From Candidatus Woesearchaeota archaeon (lineage in GTDB: Archaea > Nanobdellota > Nanobdellia > SCGC-AAA011-G17 > GW2011-AR20), in NCBI GenBank assembly GCA_018302465.1, contig JAGVZQ010000004.1, positions 1-55,023 of the forward strand: DNA of 55,023 nucleotides, given 5' to 3'. Shown here piece after piece: positions 36,234 to 45,167 of this stretch; positions within the stretch are counted from its first letter, which is position 1, and every line of letters begins with the position of its first letter. The translations under genes and the position numbers were made by a program. The notes below the pieces were generated by a model, which was not told where the DNA came from, did not search any database, and saw nothing but the letters and a program-made list of their open reading frames with translations.

Positions 36234-37823
36234 TTAGTTTCCAACAAACTGCTCTGCAAAGTATTTAGATGTCAAAGGCTCTTCTAAAGCATGCTCTATA
36301 CATTCATCCCATTTGTAAACACAACCAAGAGAAAATAAATTCTTCTTCAAAAATTTTCCAATTTCCTTATTCCCAGAATAATCAAAATTTTTCAAAGAGA
36401 TTTGTTTTAAAATATTCTTAACAATATATCCATGTATCTGTGATGCCAACATTTCTCCTAGCATATAATTATGATAATAAACAGGAGCTCCAACTAAATG
36501 AATTTTAGCAGCCCAATCTGGCTTATCTCTTGAAAAGTTAATCAATTGATATTTCTTGGTCAAATCCCACCACAACTTGTTCAAATCTTGGTCAGGGTTC
36601 TCATATAATTGTCTTTCAAAATTAACCATAACCTGTACCCATCTGGAAAATACAAGCTGTCCTAATACCATTTTTTTATATAAAACATCAGAAAGATTAC
36701 TTAAGTCATTATTAGTATACTTCTTAATAAAATTAACATTATCAGCGAATCTGCCAAACAGCATAGCTATAGCCTCTGTTACAAAAGTATGTGCTTCATC
36801 TCTTAAAATATAAGGCAAATTCTTGTCCAAATTTTTAGAATAGACAGCATGACCCAGCTCATGTAAAGTAGTTCCCATCCAATAATCATTATTTTTTACA
36901 TTCTGTAATATTCTTACATCTCCTTCCTTGTCCATATCTATGCAAAAAGCATGCTGGCACTTTCCTTTTTGCTCGTACAAAGAAGATCTTTCAAGAATAT
37001 CTTCAACCTCAAGTCCAATATCATGGTAAAACTTCTTAGCTGTTTTTACCACATCTCCACTAAAGTATTTATCTAAGTCTACATCATAAATCTGAGGTCC
37101 TTGCTGAAAAAATAATTCCTGATAATGCCATGGCTTCAAATCTTTCTTGTTAATCTTATACCTCTTGGCAAGGTAAACATCCATTTCATTTTTAAGTTTA
37201 GAAAAAGGTTCTCTTGTTAAATTATCAAGCTCATTAAATAGTTTAATGATGTCTTTCTTGCTTTGCTCCTGCATTTCCAGGGCCATTTCATAATAATCAC
37301 TAAAGCCCAGACTCTTTGCTAATTTGTTCCTTAATTTAATAATAACAATCAATTCCTCAACCACAATCTCTGCTTGTCTCTTACTTGCTTCCCAAGCTCC
37401 TTGTAATTTTTTTGAATCAGTTTCTTTTTTTAACAATTCTTTAATCTCATTGTCAGTCATCTCTTTATTTCCTACTTTAGCCCTAAACTTGTTAAACTTC
37501 TGCTCTATTTTGTTTTCTCTCTCTGTCAATTCATGCAACAATTTTATATCTCCCTGGCAACTTAAGAAATCATCATACAGCAGTTTTACCTGCCTCTTTA
37601 AAAAAACATCTTTAATCTTAGACTCATTAAATCCCTTTACTATTTCAAAATCTTTTTTATTATTGTAAATTTCCTGTAATTGTTTAGAAAGTTTCTCTGT
37701 TTCTTTGTAGTACTTATCTTCTCCAGTAACTTGAGCATTCCAGTAAGAAGCCCGTAATCTTTTAGATAACTTTTTTGTCTTATCAACATGATTTTCAATA
37801 AACTGCTTAATCTCTTCTGTCAT
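36234..37823 (-). CDS. M2/M3-like zinc metallopeptidase
   Basis: 'MGTTLHELGHAVYSKNLDKNLPYILRDEAHTFVTEAIAMLFG'. Confidence 0.8.
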   Translation of the reverse strand: MTEEIKQFIENHVDKTKKLSKRLRASYWNAQVTGEDKYYKETEKLSKQLQEIYNNKKDFEIVKGFNESKIKDVFLKRQVKLLYDDFLSCQGDIKLLHELTERENKIEQKFNKFRAKVGNKEMTDNEIKELLKKETDSKKLQGAWEASKRQAEIVVEELIVIIKLRNKLAKSLGFSDYYEMALEMQEQSKKDIIKLFNELDNLTREPFSKLKNEMDVYLAKRYKINKKDLKPWHYQELFFQQGPQIYDVDLDKYFSGDVVKTAKKFYHDIGLEVEDILERSSLYEQKGKCQHAFCIDMDKEGDVRILQNVKNNDYWMGTTLHELGHAVYSKNLDKNLPYILRDEAHTFVTEAIAMLFGRFADNVNFIKKYTNNDLSNLSDVLYKKMVLGQLVFSRWVQVMVNFERQLYENPDQDLNKLWWDLTKKYQLINFSRDKPDWAAKIHLVGAPVYYHNYMLGEMLASQIHGYIVKNILKQISLKNFDYSGNKEIGKFLKKNLFSLGCVYKWDECIEHALEEPLTSKYFAEQFVGN

Positions 37824-37875
37824 AGCTCCTAAAAATCATAATAAACTATATAAATTTATTCAAGATTAAGAAGGT

Positions 37876-38208
37876 ATGGCAGTAACAATAAAAGTACACT
37901 ACTATGGAGAACTTTATGTCGTACAACAAGCCAGATGCTTGGGAGGAGGCGTGTGTTTAAGATTCCATGGAAAGATAACAAAACTAGAAGAATTAGGAAT
38001 ACTGTTAGCGGAAGATGTGGCGTTCTATTGGAGGCAAGTATTTAACAGAATTAATATGGACTACGTCAACGGCCATAGCACTTCATGGAACAATTTTCCT
38101 GAATCAAGTTATGTACAAGAACCTTTAACTACAAGAGAAGAAGCCATCGTACAAGAAGTAGTGCACGCTAGACTAAGAGAAATAGCAGATCTAACAAAGA
38201 GATATTAG
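37876..38208 (+). CDS. Hypothetical protein
   Basis: 110-aa ORF with promoter-like upstream region. Confidence 0.55.
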   Translation: MAVTIKVHYYGELYVVQQARCLGGGVCLRFHGKITKLEELGILLAEDVAFYWRQVFNRINMDYVNGHSTSWNNFPESSYVQEPLTTREEAIVQEVVHARLREIADLTKRY

Positions 38209-38243
38209 TAACATATTTAAACAAATTAAACCTATTTCTCATT

Positions 38244-39881
38244 ATGTCAATCAAAGATTCTATAAAAGAATTAAATAGACTCAGACAGATAATTGACATT
38301 CTCTTCAAAGAAGGTTTTGGTTTCTTAATTTATAAAACAGGATTAAGAAATCTTTTGGCTCTAAACCTAAGGCTAAACAAAAAAAAGTATGAAAATCCTA
38401 AAGATTCTGTTCCAATAAGACTAAGAAGAATAATGGAAGAACTGGATGGAACTTTCATAAAATTAGGGCAGTTATTAAGTCTAAGACCTGATTTAATTCC
38501 GAAAGAGTATGCAAAGGAATTTAGTAAACTGCAGGATCATGTCCCTCCTTTTTCATATGAAGAAGTAGAACAGACAATTGAATCAGAATTAAAATCTAAA
38601 CTAAAAGATGTTTTCTTGAAATTTGAAAAAATACCAATAGCTTCTGCTTCTATAGGTCAAGTTCATAAAGCTTGGTTAAAAAACGGAAAAAAAGTAGCAG
38701 TAAAAGTAATGCGGCCTAATGTTGAAGAAACTTTTGTAATAGACATAAAATTGTTATATCACATTGCAGAATTATTAGAAAGTCATTATGCAGAGTTAAA
38801 AGAATATGAACTATCAAGGATAGTAAAAGAATTTGAAAGATACACAAAAAATGAATTAGATTACATAAAAGAAGCCAAAAATTTAGAGGTATTTTATAAC
38901 AATTTCAAGAAAGATAAAAATATTGTAATACCAAAAGTATATCATGATTTTACAACAAAAAGGGTTCTTGTAATGGAGTTTATAGAAGGATATAAAATAA
39001 GCGAAGTAGAAAATTCTGCAGCAAAAAAGAGAGCAGTAAAATTAGCAATGGAATCTGTTCTAAAGCAGATATTTGAACTGCGTTATTTCCATGCAGACCC
39101 GCATCCTGGAAATATATTTATGATGAAAGAAGGGAAAATAGCATTCTTGGATTTAGGGATTGTAGGAAGGATAAATGAAGAAGAAATATATCATACTGAA
39201 AACCTTTTCGTTGCTTTATCATATGGAGACAGAAATTTAATGGCAGATTCTTTAATGAGTCTTGGAATGGTGGATAAAACCATTGATAAAGAGCAATTTA
39301 AGAGAGATCTAAGTGAACATTTAAGAGAATATTATGACATAAAGTTATATCAATTTAGTATTTCTGAATTCTTGTATGATCTATTGGCAATCACAAGAAA
39401 GTATAAAATAAAATTAATTCCTGATTTCGTTTTATTAGTAAAATCAGCAGCAACCCTAGAAGGGTTTGTAAAAGAGATGGACCCCGAATTCAACTTTGTA
39501 GAGGAATGGAAAAAATATGCAAAAAATATTATTAATACAAGAAAATCAATAAAGTATCAGAAAAAAGAATTAATAAAAACAGCATATGAATTTAAAAATC
39601 TAATAAAAGAACTTCCAAAAGAAATCAAAGGTTTCCTCTCAAGTCATGACAGGATAAATGTAGATATAGAAGAAAAGATGATCAACAAGCTTACTTTCAG
39701 GCTAGACTCAGCCATGAACAGAATAGCAATAGGCATTATAGCAGCTGCCTTGATTATAGCATCTACTCTAACAATAGGGAAAAGCGAAAGTATATTAAGC
39801 CCTTCAACAATCTTTTTAGTAATTGCATTAATATTATTTGTATATTTGATAAATTCAATTTCCAAAGAAAGGGAGGTGTAA
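38244..39881 (+). CDS. ABC1/UbiB-family atypical kinase
   Basis: 'TFIKLGQLLSLRPDLIPKEYAKEFSKLQDHVPPF ... ASASIGQVHKAWLKNGKKVAVKVMRP ... FHADPHPGNIFM'. Confidence 0.95.
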   Translation: MSIKDSIKELNRLRQIIDILFKEGFGFLIYKTGLRNLLALNLRLNKKKYENPKDSVPIRLRRIMEELDGTFIKLGQLLSLRPDLIPKEYAKEFSKLQDHVPPFSYEEVEQTIESELKSKLKDVFLKFEKIPIASASIGQVHKAWLKNGKKVAVKVMRPNVEETFVIDIKLLYHIAELLESHYAELKEYELSRIVKEFERYTKNELDYIKEAKNLEVFYNNFKKDKNIVIPKVYHDFTTKRVLVMEFIEGYKISEVENSAAKKRAVKLAMESVLKQIFELRYFHADPHPGNIFMMKEGKIAFLDLGIVGRINEEEIYHTENLFVALSYGDRNLMADSLMSLGMVDKTIDKEQFKRDLSEHLREYYDIKLYQFSISEFLYDLLAITRKYKIKLIPDFVLLVKSAATLEGFVKEMDPEFNFVEEWKKYAKNIINTRKSIKYQKKELIKTAYEFKNLIKELPKEIKGFLSSHDRINVDIEEKMINKLTFRLDSAMNRIAIGIIAAALIIASTLTIGKSESILSPSTIFLVIALILFVYLINSISKEREV

Positions 39882-39882
39882 A

Positions 39883-40149
39883 TTGATGAGAAATCTATTT
39901 AGAAGGGGGCTTGCCAGGTTAAGTTTCAGAAGACAGGTAAGCAGAAGTAAAAGGATAACAAAGGCTTTGCTTAAAACAGGTAAGTCTGAAACCGGAAGAA
40001 TAAAAGAAGCATTAAAAAGGGAAACAAAAAGAGAGGCCGGAAGAGCTATTTCTGCTGGAAAAAAAGAAGCAAAGAGAATGGAAAGGCAGGTTAAGGTAGA
40101 ATTAAGAGAGTCTTCAAGAAAAGTTGTTAGAAAAAGAGCGAGAAGATAA
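39883..40149 (+). CDS. Very basic small protein
   Basis: 88 aa, Arg/Lys-rich, directly follows UbiB gene. Confidence 0.55.
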   Translation: MMRNLFRRGLARLSFRRQVSRSKRITKALLKTGKSETGRIKEALKRETKREAGRAISAGKKEAKRMERQVKVELRESSRKVVRKRARR

Positions 40150-40180
40150 TCCTACTTTTGTTTTTTATTAATTCAGTTTT

Positions 40181-40262
40181 ATAAAAAGAAAATGGAAGCT
40201 ATTGTCCCAATAATCTATCATATAGTCTAGAATCTTCTTCAGTAGGTCTAGTTCTTCTGGTA
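40181..40262 (-). pseudogene. 3'-end remnant of a paralogue of the 40917-41282 gene
   Basis: Encodes TRRTRPTEEDSRLYDRLLGQ* vs NTRTKPTEADQRMYDQIMGQ*; homology continues into the downstream flank. Confidence 0.8.
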
Positions 40263-40285
40263 TTAAGGTTATAATCAATTAATAT

Positions 40286-40648
40286 TTAAGTGACCAAGTC
40301 TAAACTTACAATAATTGCTTGTTCAACCTTCTTCATTATTATACCATTAATCTTACTAAGTTTTTTGACAATCCTTGATTTATCTATCGTTCTTATTTGA
40401 TTTAAAAGAATTGTCGAATCTTTATCCAATTTACTCTCTTTGCTTGATACTTGAACATTTGTTGGAAACTCTTTGCTAAACACTACTGAAGTTATGGGGG
40501 CTATAATTGTTGTTGGACTATATTTATTGCCAATATCATTTTGGATAATCAGAGCTGGACGAATTTTTCCTTGCTCAGATCCCTTTACTGGTTCTAAATC
40601 AACAAGAACAATATCTCCTCTTTTTATCTCAATCCCATTCCTTGTCAA
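40286..40648 (-). CDS. MazF/PemK-like toxin
   Basis: 'KRGDIVLVDLEPVKGSEQGKIRPALIIQNDIGNKYSPTTIIAPIT'. Confidence 0.92.
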   Translation of the reverse strand: MTRNGIEIKRGDIVLVDLEPVKGSEQGKIRPALIIQNDIGNKYSPTTIIAPITSVVFSKEFPTNVQVSSKESKLDKDSTILLNQIRTIDKSRIVKKLSKINGIIMKKVEQAIIVSLDLVT

Positions 40649-40850
40649 TAGAAGACCACTCCTTTGTTACCTTCAACGATTCTTTACTCATCTCCTTATA
40701 ACTTTCAATCAAAAAAGCAGTTTGAGTTCTTTTTTGTCTTTCCGTTTCTTTTATTAAGTTAAATATTACATCCTCATAACTCTCTCTTTCTTGTTTCAGA
40801 CTTTCTAGTTGTTTCTTTAATTTCTCATGAACTTGAATTGTTGTTACCAT
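40629..40850 (-). CDS. Antitoxin partner of MazF-like toxin
   Basis: 'TTIQVHEKLKKQLESLKQERESYEDVIFNLI'; overlaps toxin ORF. Confidence 0.8.
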   Translation of the reverse strand: MVTTIQVHEKLKKQLESLKQERESYEDVIFNLIKETERQKRTQTAFLIESYKEMSKESLKVTKEWSSIDKEWD

Positions 40851-40854
40851 AAGG

Positions 40855-40871
40855 CTATAGAAATTCTATAG
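40855..40871. promoter_or_regulatory. Palindromic operator CTATAGAA-a-TTCTATAG between TATA box and antitoxin ATG
   Basis: Perfect 8-bp arms; TATA 'gtttataaac' adjoins. Confidence 0.6.
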
Positions 40872-40916
40872 TTTATAAACTTTACTACTTGTTTATTCAT
40901 AAAAAGATATTGGGAA

Positions 40917-41282
40917 CTATTGTCCCATTATTTGATCATACATTCTCTGGTCTGCTTCAGTAGGTTTAGTTCTTGTATTTCCACTAGCATAGTTTACTCC
41001 ACCAGCATGGATGTTCCTATAATCCAATCTTCCATCACCGTCAGAATCTACCAAATAACTACCTCTTATTCCACCATAAGAAGGCCTATCATAAACTCTT
41101 ATTTCCCCATTACTAAATATACCATCTCTAAGTCTATGAACCTCAACAGTAGCATTACAAATGTCTCTGTACTCTCTGCTTTCTATTTTTGAGTTTTCAA
41201 AAGCAGCAAGTGGTCCCCAACACCATAAAAGTGAGGTACTAACTAATACCCCATTTCCTAATTTTTTCATTGATTGTTTCAT
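40917..41282 (-). CDS. Secreted small protein with EF-hand/dockerin-like Asp motif
   Basis: N-terminal signal; 'DSDGDGRLDYRN'. Confidence 0.55.
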   Translation of the reverse strand: MKQSMKKLGNGVLVSTSLLWCWGPLAAFENSKIESREYRDICNATVEVHRLRDGIFSNGEIRVYDRPSYGGIRGSYLVDSDGDGRLDYRNIHAGGVNYASGNTRTKPTEADQRMYDQIMGQ

Positions 41283-41431
41283 TTTTATTTTCCTCCATCA
41301 ACCTCTTCTTTTTCGAAAAGGTTTGATTATTTCTTACTAGTAGTAACATAATTAGTATATATAAAATATCTTATACAAAATTTTATTAAAAATGAACTTT
41401 AAAACTAGAATAGTTAATTTTTGTAAAATTA

Positions 41432-41650
41432 TTGTTTTTCAAAAATCATAAGAGTATTTTATTTTATTATAAGTACATTGGAGCATGGGATTATGATATT
41501 GGAATAATAGTTAAGAATTCTAATGAATTAAGGATCTTTATCAATGAATTAAGAAAAAATTTCTCGGAAGGAATTAAGATAAATGATGTATATTTAATCT
41601 TAGAAGAAGTTACAGGATATAAATTACCAGAAGGTGCATTTAAGATTTAA
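41432..41650 (+). pseudogene. Lrp/AsnC RAM-domain fragment, no HTH
   Basis: 'YIGAWDYDIGIIVKNSNELRIFINELRKNFSEGIKINDVYLILEEVTGYKLPEGAF'. Confidence 0.5.
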
Positions 41651-43076
41651 ATTTATTTATTAATTCAAAAACTTTCTTTCCCTCAACTTTCCCCTTATAC
41701 TTACTCATAATAATGCCCATAACAGCATTTGGACTTAAATCTTTTTTATTATTAATTATCTTCTTTATCTCATTCTCAATTTCTTTATCTGAAACTTTTC
41801 TATAATCATTAAAATTAACTTCCTTTCCATTACAATGATCAACCAATATTTCAATCACACTGTCTTTTGAAATATTTCCTTTATTCAAATTATCTAATAC
41901 TTTATCCATAAACCCTTTTTTTATTTCAGAATCAATTTTAAATCTGGATTTGATTTCTTTAGGAATTTCAATTAAAATATCTGCAATAATCCTTGGCTCC
42001 ATATTCTTATAGACATTGCTTAAGGAACCAAGATCAATTTCTCTCTCTACAACTTCCTGGGCTATTTCATGCCTTAAGCAGAATTTTTTCTCAACATTTA
42101 ATATTTTTTCAGTTATTAATTCAGGTAAAACAATCTTGTTTAACATCCCCTTACTTATTTCAATAATAGGGTGATCAGTCTCAACATACATTCTGTTAGC
42201 ACCAGGCATAGGTCTCAAAAAAGTAGTGCTTCCATTTTGCTCAACTTTCCTTACTTCTCCTCTTTTCGGTCTTTCCTTTAACTGCCTGTCAATTTCATTT
42301 TCAATAACTTTAGGAATATTTCTTAAATCCTGGAATCCTTTTAACTCAACCCTTGGAAGTTTATCTATTGACAAATTAATGTCCTGCCTTATTGTTCCAA
42401 TGCCTCTCTTCACTCTTCCAGTTGATCTTAGTATCATTCCTAAAGTAGAAGCAACTTCTTTTGCATGCTCTCCATCTTTAATTTCAGGAGTTGTGGCAAT
42501 TTCTAATAAAGGAACACCTAACCTATCTAACCTATAAGTAACTGTGTTCTCTGTTGATTTAATCTTCTTGGCTGCCTCTTCCTCTAAACATAAAGTAGCA
42601 ATTCCAACTTTCCCTTTTGATGTTTCTATATATCCATCAATGGCGATTAACATCGTCCTTTGAAACCCTGAAACATTGCTTCCATCAACAACAACTTTCC
42701 TCATCACATGAACTTCCCCTATAACATCCATGCTAAGAAGTAAAGCCACTTCCAATGCAGCTTCCAAAGCTTCCTTGTTTATAGGTTTAATAGGCTCTTC
42801 ATCATATTCAACTAAACAACTTGAGCTTGAACATGCCTCATAAATAAATTTCTTATTTTTAGACTGTTCAAATTTAGCAGCTTCATCTATTTCCCCTAAT
42901 TCTCCCATAGAAGCTCTTAATCTCCTTTTTAAAATGACATCTGGCTCGTTTGGATCATTAACTAAACTAGGACAATCACAGAATAACTTTTTAGTCTCTA
43001 ACTGCTGGTGTATTTCTAAGCCGCATTTAAATCCTAAACTTTTATAATCCATAACATTAAATTCTATTGCATACAT
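41640..43076 (-). CDS. gatE: Glu-tRNA(Gln) amidotransferase subunit E, short form
   Basis: 'GFKCGLEIHQQLETKKLFCDCPS ... GTIRQDINLSI ... FLRPMPGANRMYVETDHP'. Confidence 0.9.
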   Translation of the reverse strand: MYAIEFNVMDYKSLGFKCGLEIHQQLETKKLFCDCPSLVNDPNEPDVILKRRLRASMGELGEIDEAAKFEQSKNKKFIYEACSSSSCLVEYDEEPIKPINKEALEAALEVALLLSMDVIGEVHVMRKVVVDGSNVSGFQRTMLIAIDGYIETSKGKVGIATLCLEEEAAKKIKSTENTVTYRLDRLGVPLLEIATTPEIKDGEHAKEVASTLGMILRSTGRVKRGIGTIRQDINLSIDKLPRVELKGFQDLRNIPKVIENEIDRQLKERPKRGEVRKVEQNGSTTFLRPMPGANRMYVETDHPIIEISKGMLNKIVLPELITEKILNVEKKFCLRHEIAQEVVEREIDLGSLSNVYKNMEPRIIADILIEIPKEIKSRFKIDSEIKKGFMDKVLDNLNKGNISKDSVIEILVDHCNGKEVNFNDYRKVSDKEIENEIKKIINNKKDLSPNAVMGIIMSKYKGKVEGKKVFELINKFKS

Positions 43077-43086
43077 TATAAACTTT

Positions 43087-44130
43087 TTGAAAATGATAAC
43101 AATTCAGGGAGATACTCATGAAGGTGGGGGCTCTGTAATAAGGGTAGCTTGTGCTTTATCTGCTTTAACTAAAAAACCAGTTAAAATTAATAAAATAAGG
43201 GAAAACAGGGAGAAAAAGGGATTAATGGAGCAGCATTATCAAAGTATTAAATCTCTAGCCAAATTATGCAATGCAGAAACAAAAGGGGTTGAACTTGGAA
43301 GCAGAGAATTAGAATTCATCCCAAATGAAATAACCAAAAAGCAATTGAAAGTTGAAATAAGAACAGCCGGAAGTGCTTGTCTGGCATTGCAGTCTCTAAT
43401 GCTTCCTTGTTTATTTCTAAAGCATAACATGCAGATAAGAATCAAGGGAGGAGCAACATTCAATGAAAAAGCCCCAAATATTTTCTATTTCACAGATGTT
43501 TTATTTTTTTATTTAAGAAATCTTGGATTTAATCTTGACATGGATTTAATCAAACATGGATTTTTTCCAAAAGGCGGAGCTGATTTAATTTTTAGGTCTA
43601 AGCCCCTTACTAAATTAAACAATCTTTATCTAGACATTCCAGGAGAATTAAATAAGATAACAGGAATTTCTCTTGCAACATCAGATTTAAAAAAAGCAAA
43701 AGTAGCAGAAAGGCAGGCATTAAGCGCTGAAAAAATACTTGGGAATAACTTTGACTGTCCAGTAAACATAGGAATAAGATACGTTGATTCCTTAAGTCCT
43801 GGTTCCGGAATTTTATTGAAAGCTCACTATCCTGATTATATTCTAGCTGGAGATGCTTTAGGCGCAAAAGGAAAATACAGTGAGAAAGTTGGAGAAGAGG
43901 CAGCAACAAATTTATTAAAACAAGTATTATCAGCAGCTACAGTAGATGAATACCTAGCAGACCAGTTAATTCCTTACTTAGCTTTGACAGAAGAGTCAAT
44001 AATAAAAGTGCCAAAGATTACAGACCACTTAAAAACAAATATCCATATAGTTGAAAAATTCATAGATTGTAAAATTAAAATAAAGGGGAAAATTATTGAA
44101 ATAAAAAATGACACTCCAAGAAATAGCTGA
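43087..44130 (+). CDS. rtcA: RNA 3'-terminal phosphate cyclase
   Basis: 'IQGDTHEGGGSVIRVACALSALTKKPVKI ... FFPKGGADLIF'. Confidence 0.92.
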   Translation: MKMITIQGDTHEGGGSVIRVACALSALTKKPVKINKIRENREKKGLMEQHYQSIKSLAKLCNAETKGVELGSRELEFIPNEITKKQLKVEIRTAGSACLALQSLMLPCLFLKHNMQIRIKGGATFNEKAPNIFYFTDVLFFYLRNLGFNLDMDLIKHGFFPKGGADLIFRSKPLTKLNNLYLDIPGELNKITGISLATSDLKKAKVAERQALSAEKILGNNFDCPVNIGIRYVDSLSPGSGILLKAHYPDYILAGDALGAKGKYSEKVGEEAATNLLKQVLSAATVDEYLADQLIPYLALTEESIIKVPKITDHLKTNIHIVEKFIDCKIKIKGKIIEIKNDTPRNS

Positions 44131-44827
44131 AGATATTAAAGGAAAAAGAAGTTTATCTGATTTAGATGAAGAATTCTTAAAATCAAGAATCTTAGAAAAG
44201 GTTGATAAATACAAAATAGATGTAAACAAGGATTTTAAAAAATTAAAAAGAAAAGATCGTTATAAAGAATTTTTCAAAGATATAAGAAAAACCTTAAGAA
44301 AAATTTATGGTGTTTATAGAGAAATAAAAGAAAAAAGAAGTAAAAAAACTTATTTGGAGATACAAGAAAAGATTGGAAGTTTTAGTTCTGTCTTAGATAT
44401 TGGCTGTGGTTTATCTCCCTTAGAATATATTGAAATATTTGGAAAAGATAAAACCTATTACTTAACAGATATCAGCAAAGAAAGCATAAAAGAAATTAAA
44501 AATTATATGCAAGAAAATAAAATTAAAGGCAAAGCTTCAATTTTTAACGCCTTTGATAATTATAATGATAAACTGCCAAAAACAGATGTTATTTTTTTAT
44601 TCAGAATGCTTGAATCTCTGGAATCGATAGAAAAAGGCTCTTCTGAAAGATTATTTAAAAAATTAAAGGCTAAAATAATCTTAGTTAGCTTCTCGAAAAT
44701 AGCCCTAAACCAAGGAGAAGAAATAAAGAAAAAAGGCAGATCCTGGTTCAGAAGGATGTTAAGTAAAAACGGCTATTCCTTTGAAGACTTTGACTTGGAA
44801 GATGAAATATTCTTCCTGATTAAATAA
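44108..44827 (+). CDS. FmrO/Arm-like 16S rRNA methyltransferase-related SAM methyltransferase
   Basis: 'SFSSVLDIGCGLSPLEYIEIFG', overall FmrO-like organisation. Confidence 0.55.
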   Translation: MTLQEIAEDIKGKRSLSDLDEEFLKSRILEKVDKYKIDVNKDFKKLKRKDRYKEFFKDIRKTLRKIYGVYREIKEKRSKKTYLEIQEKIGSFSSVLDIGCGLSPLEYIEIFGKDKTYYLTDISKESIKEIKNYMQENKIKGKASIFNAFDNYNDKLPKTDVIFLFRMLESLESIEKGSSERLFKKLKAKIILVSFSKIALNQGEEIKKKGRSWFRRMLSKNGYSFEDFDLEDEIFFLIK

Positions 44828-44865
44828 AAACATTTAAAAGAACTCCCAATCACATCACATATGAT

Positions 44866-45030
44866 GCCGCGATCGCATAACCTGGTATTGCGCAGAGCTT
44901 GAAAGCGTGCAAGATTGCTAAGGTTATAGCAACCACAGAAATCCTGTTTCCTAACGGATATCTGGGTTCAAAGCACTCTCACGATATATGCTGAAAAGCT
45001 GTGTGTGAGTTTGAGAGTCCCAGTCGCGGC
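44866..45030 (+). tRNA. tRNA-Ser(UGA) with two introns (anticodon loop about 44904-44940; T-loop about 44972-45017)
   Basis: Acceptor GCCGCGA/TCGCGGC; D-arm GCATAACCTGGTATTGC with A14/G18G19/A21; anticodon loop CTTGAAA; 15-nt variable arm; T-stem CTGGG(44962-44966)/CCCAG(45019-45023) split by 52 nt; discriminator G. Confidence 0.75.
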
Positions 45031-45167
45031 GTCTTAATCTTAAAGTGACGCCCTGAAAATCAGAAAAAAGTTGGTTCAGCATCTGATTGTTCCTCTCGGG
45101 CGATTTGACTTTAGAGTTCTGCTCTGCATTACCTGCCTTTAAAAACAATATGGAGGTTGATGTTGAT

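Noticed and set aside
45031-45140. C/D box sRNA downstream of tRNA-Ser
   Set aside because: CTGA-like boxes present but no convincing paired C/D' motifs and spacing
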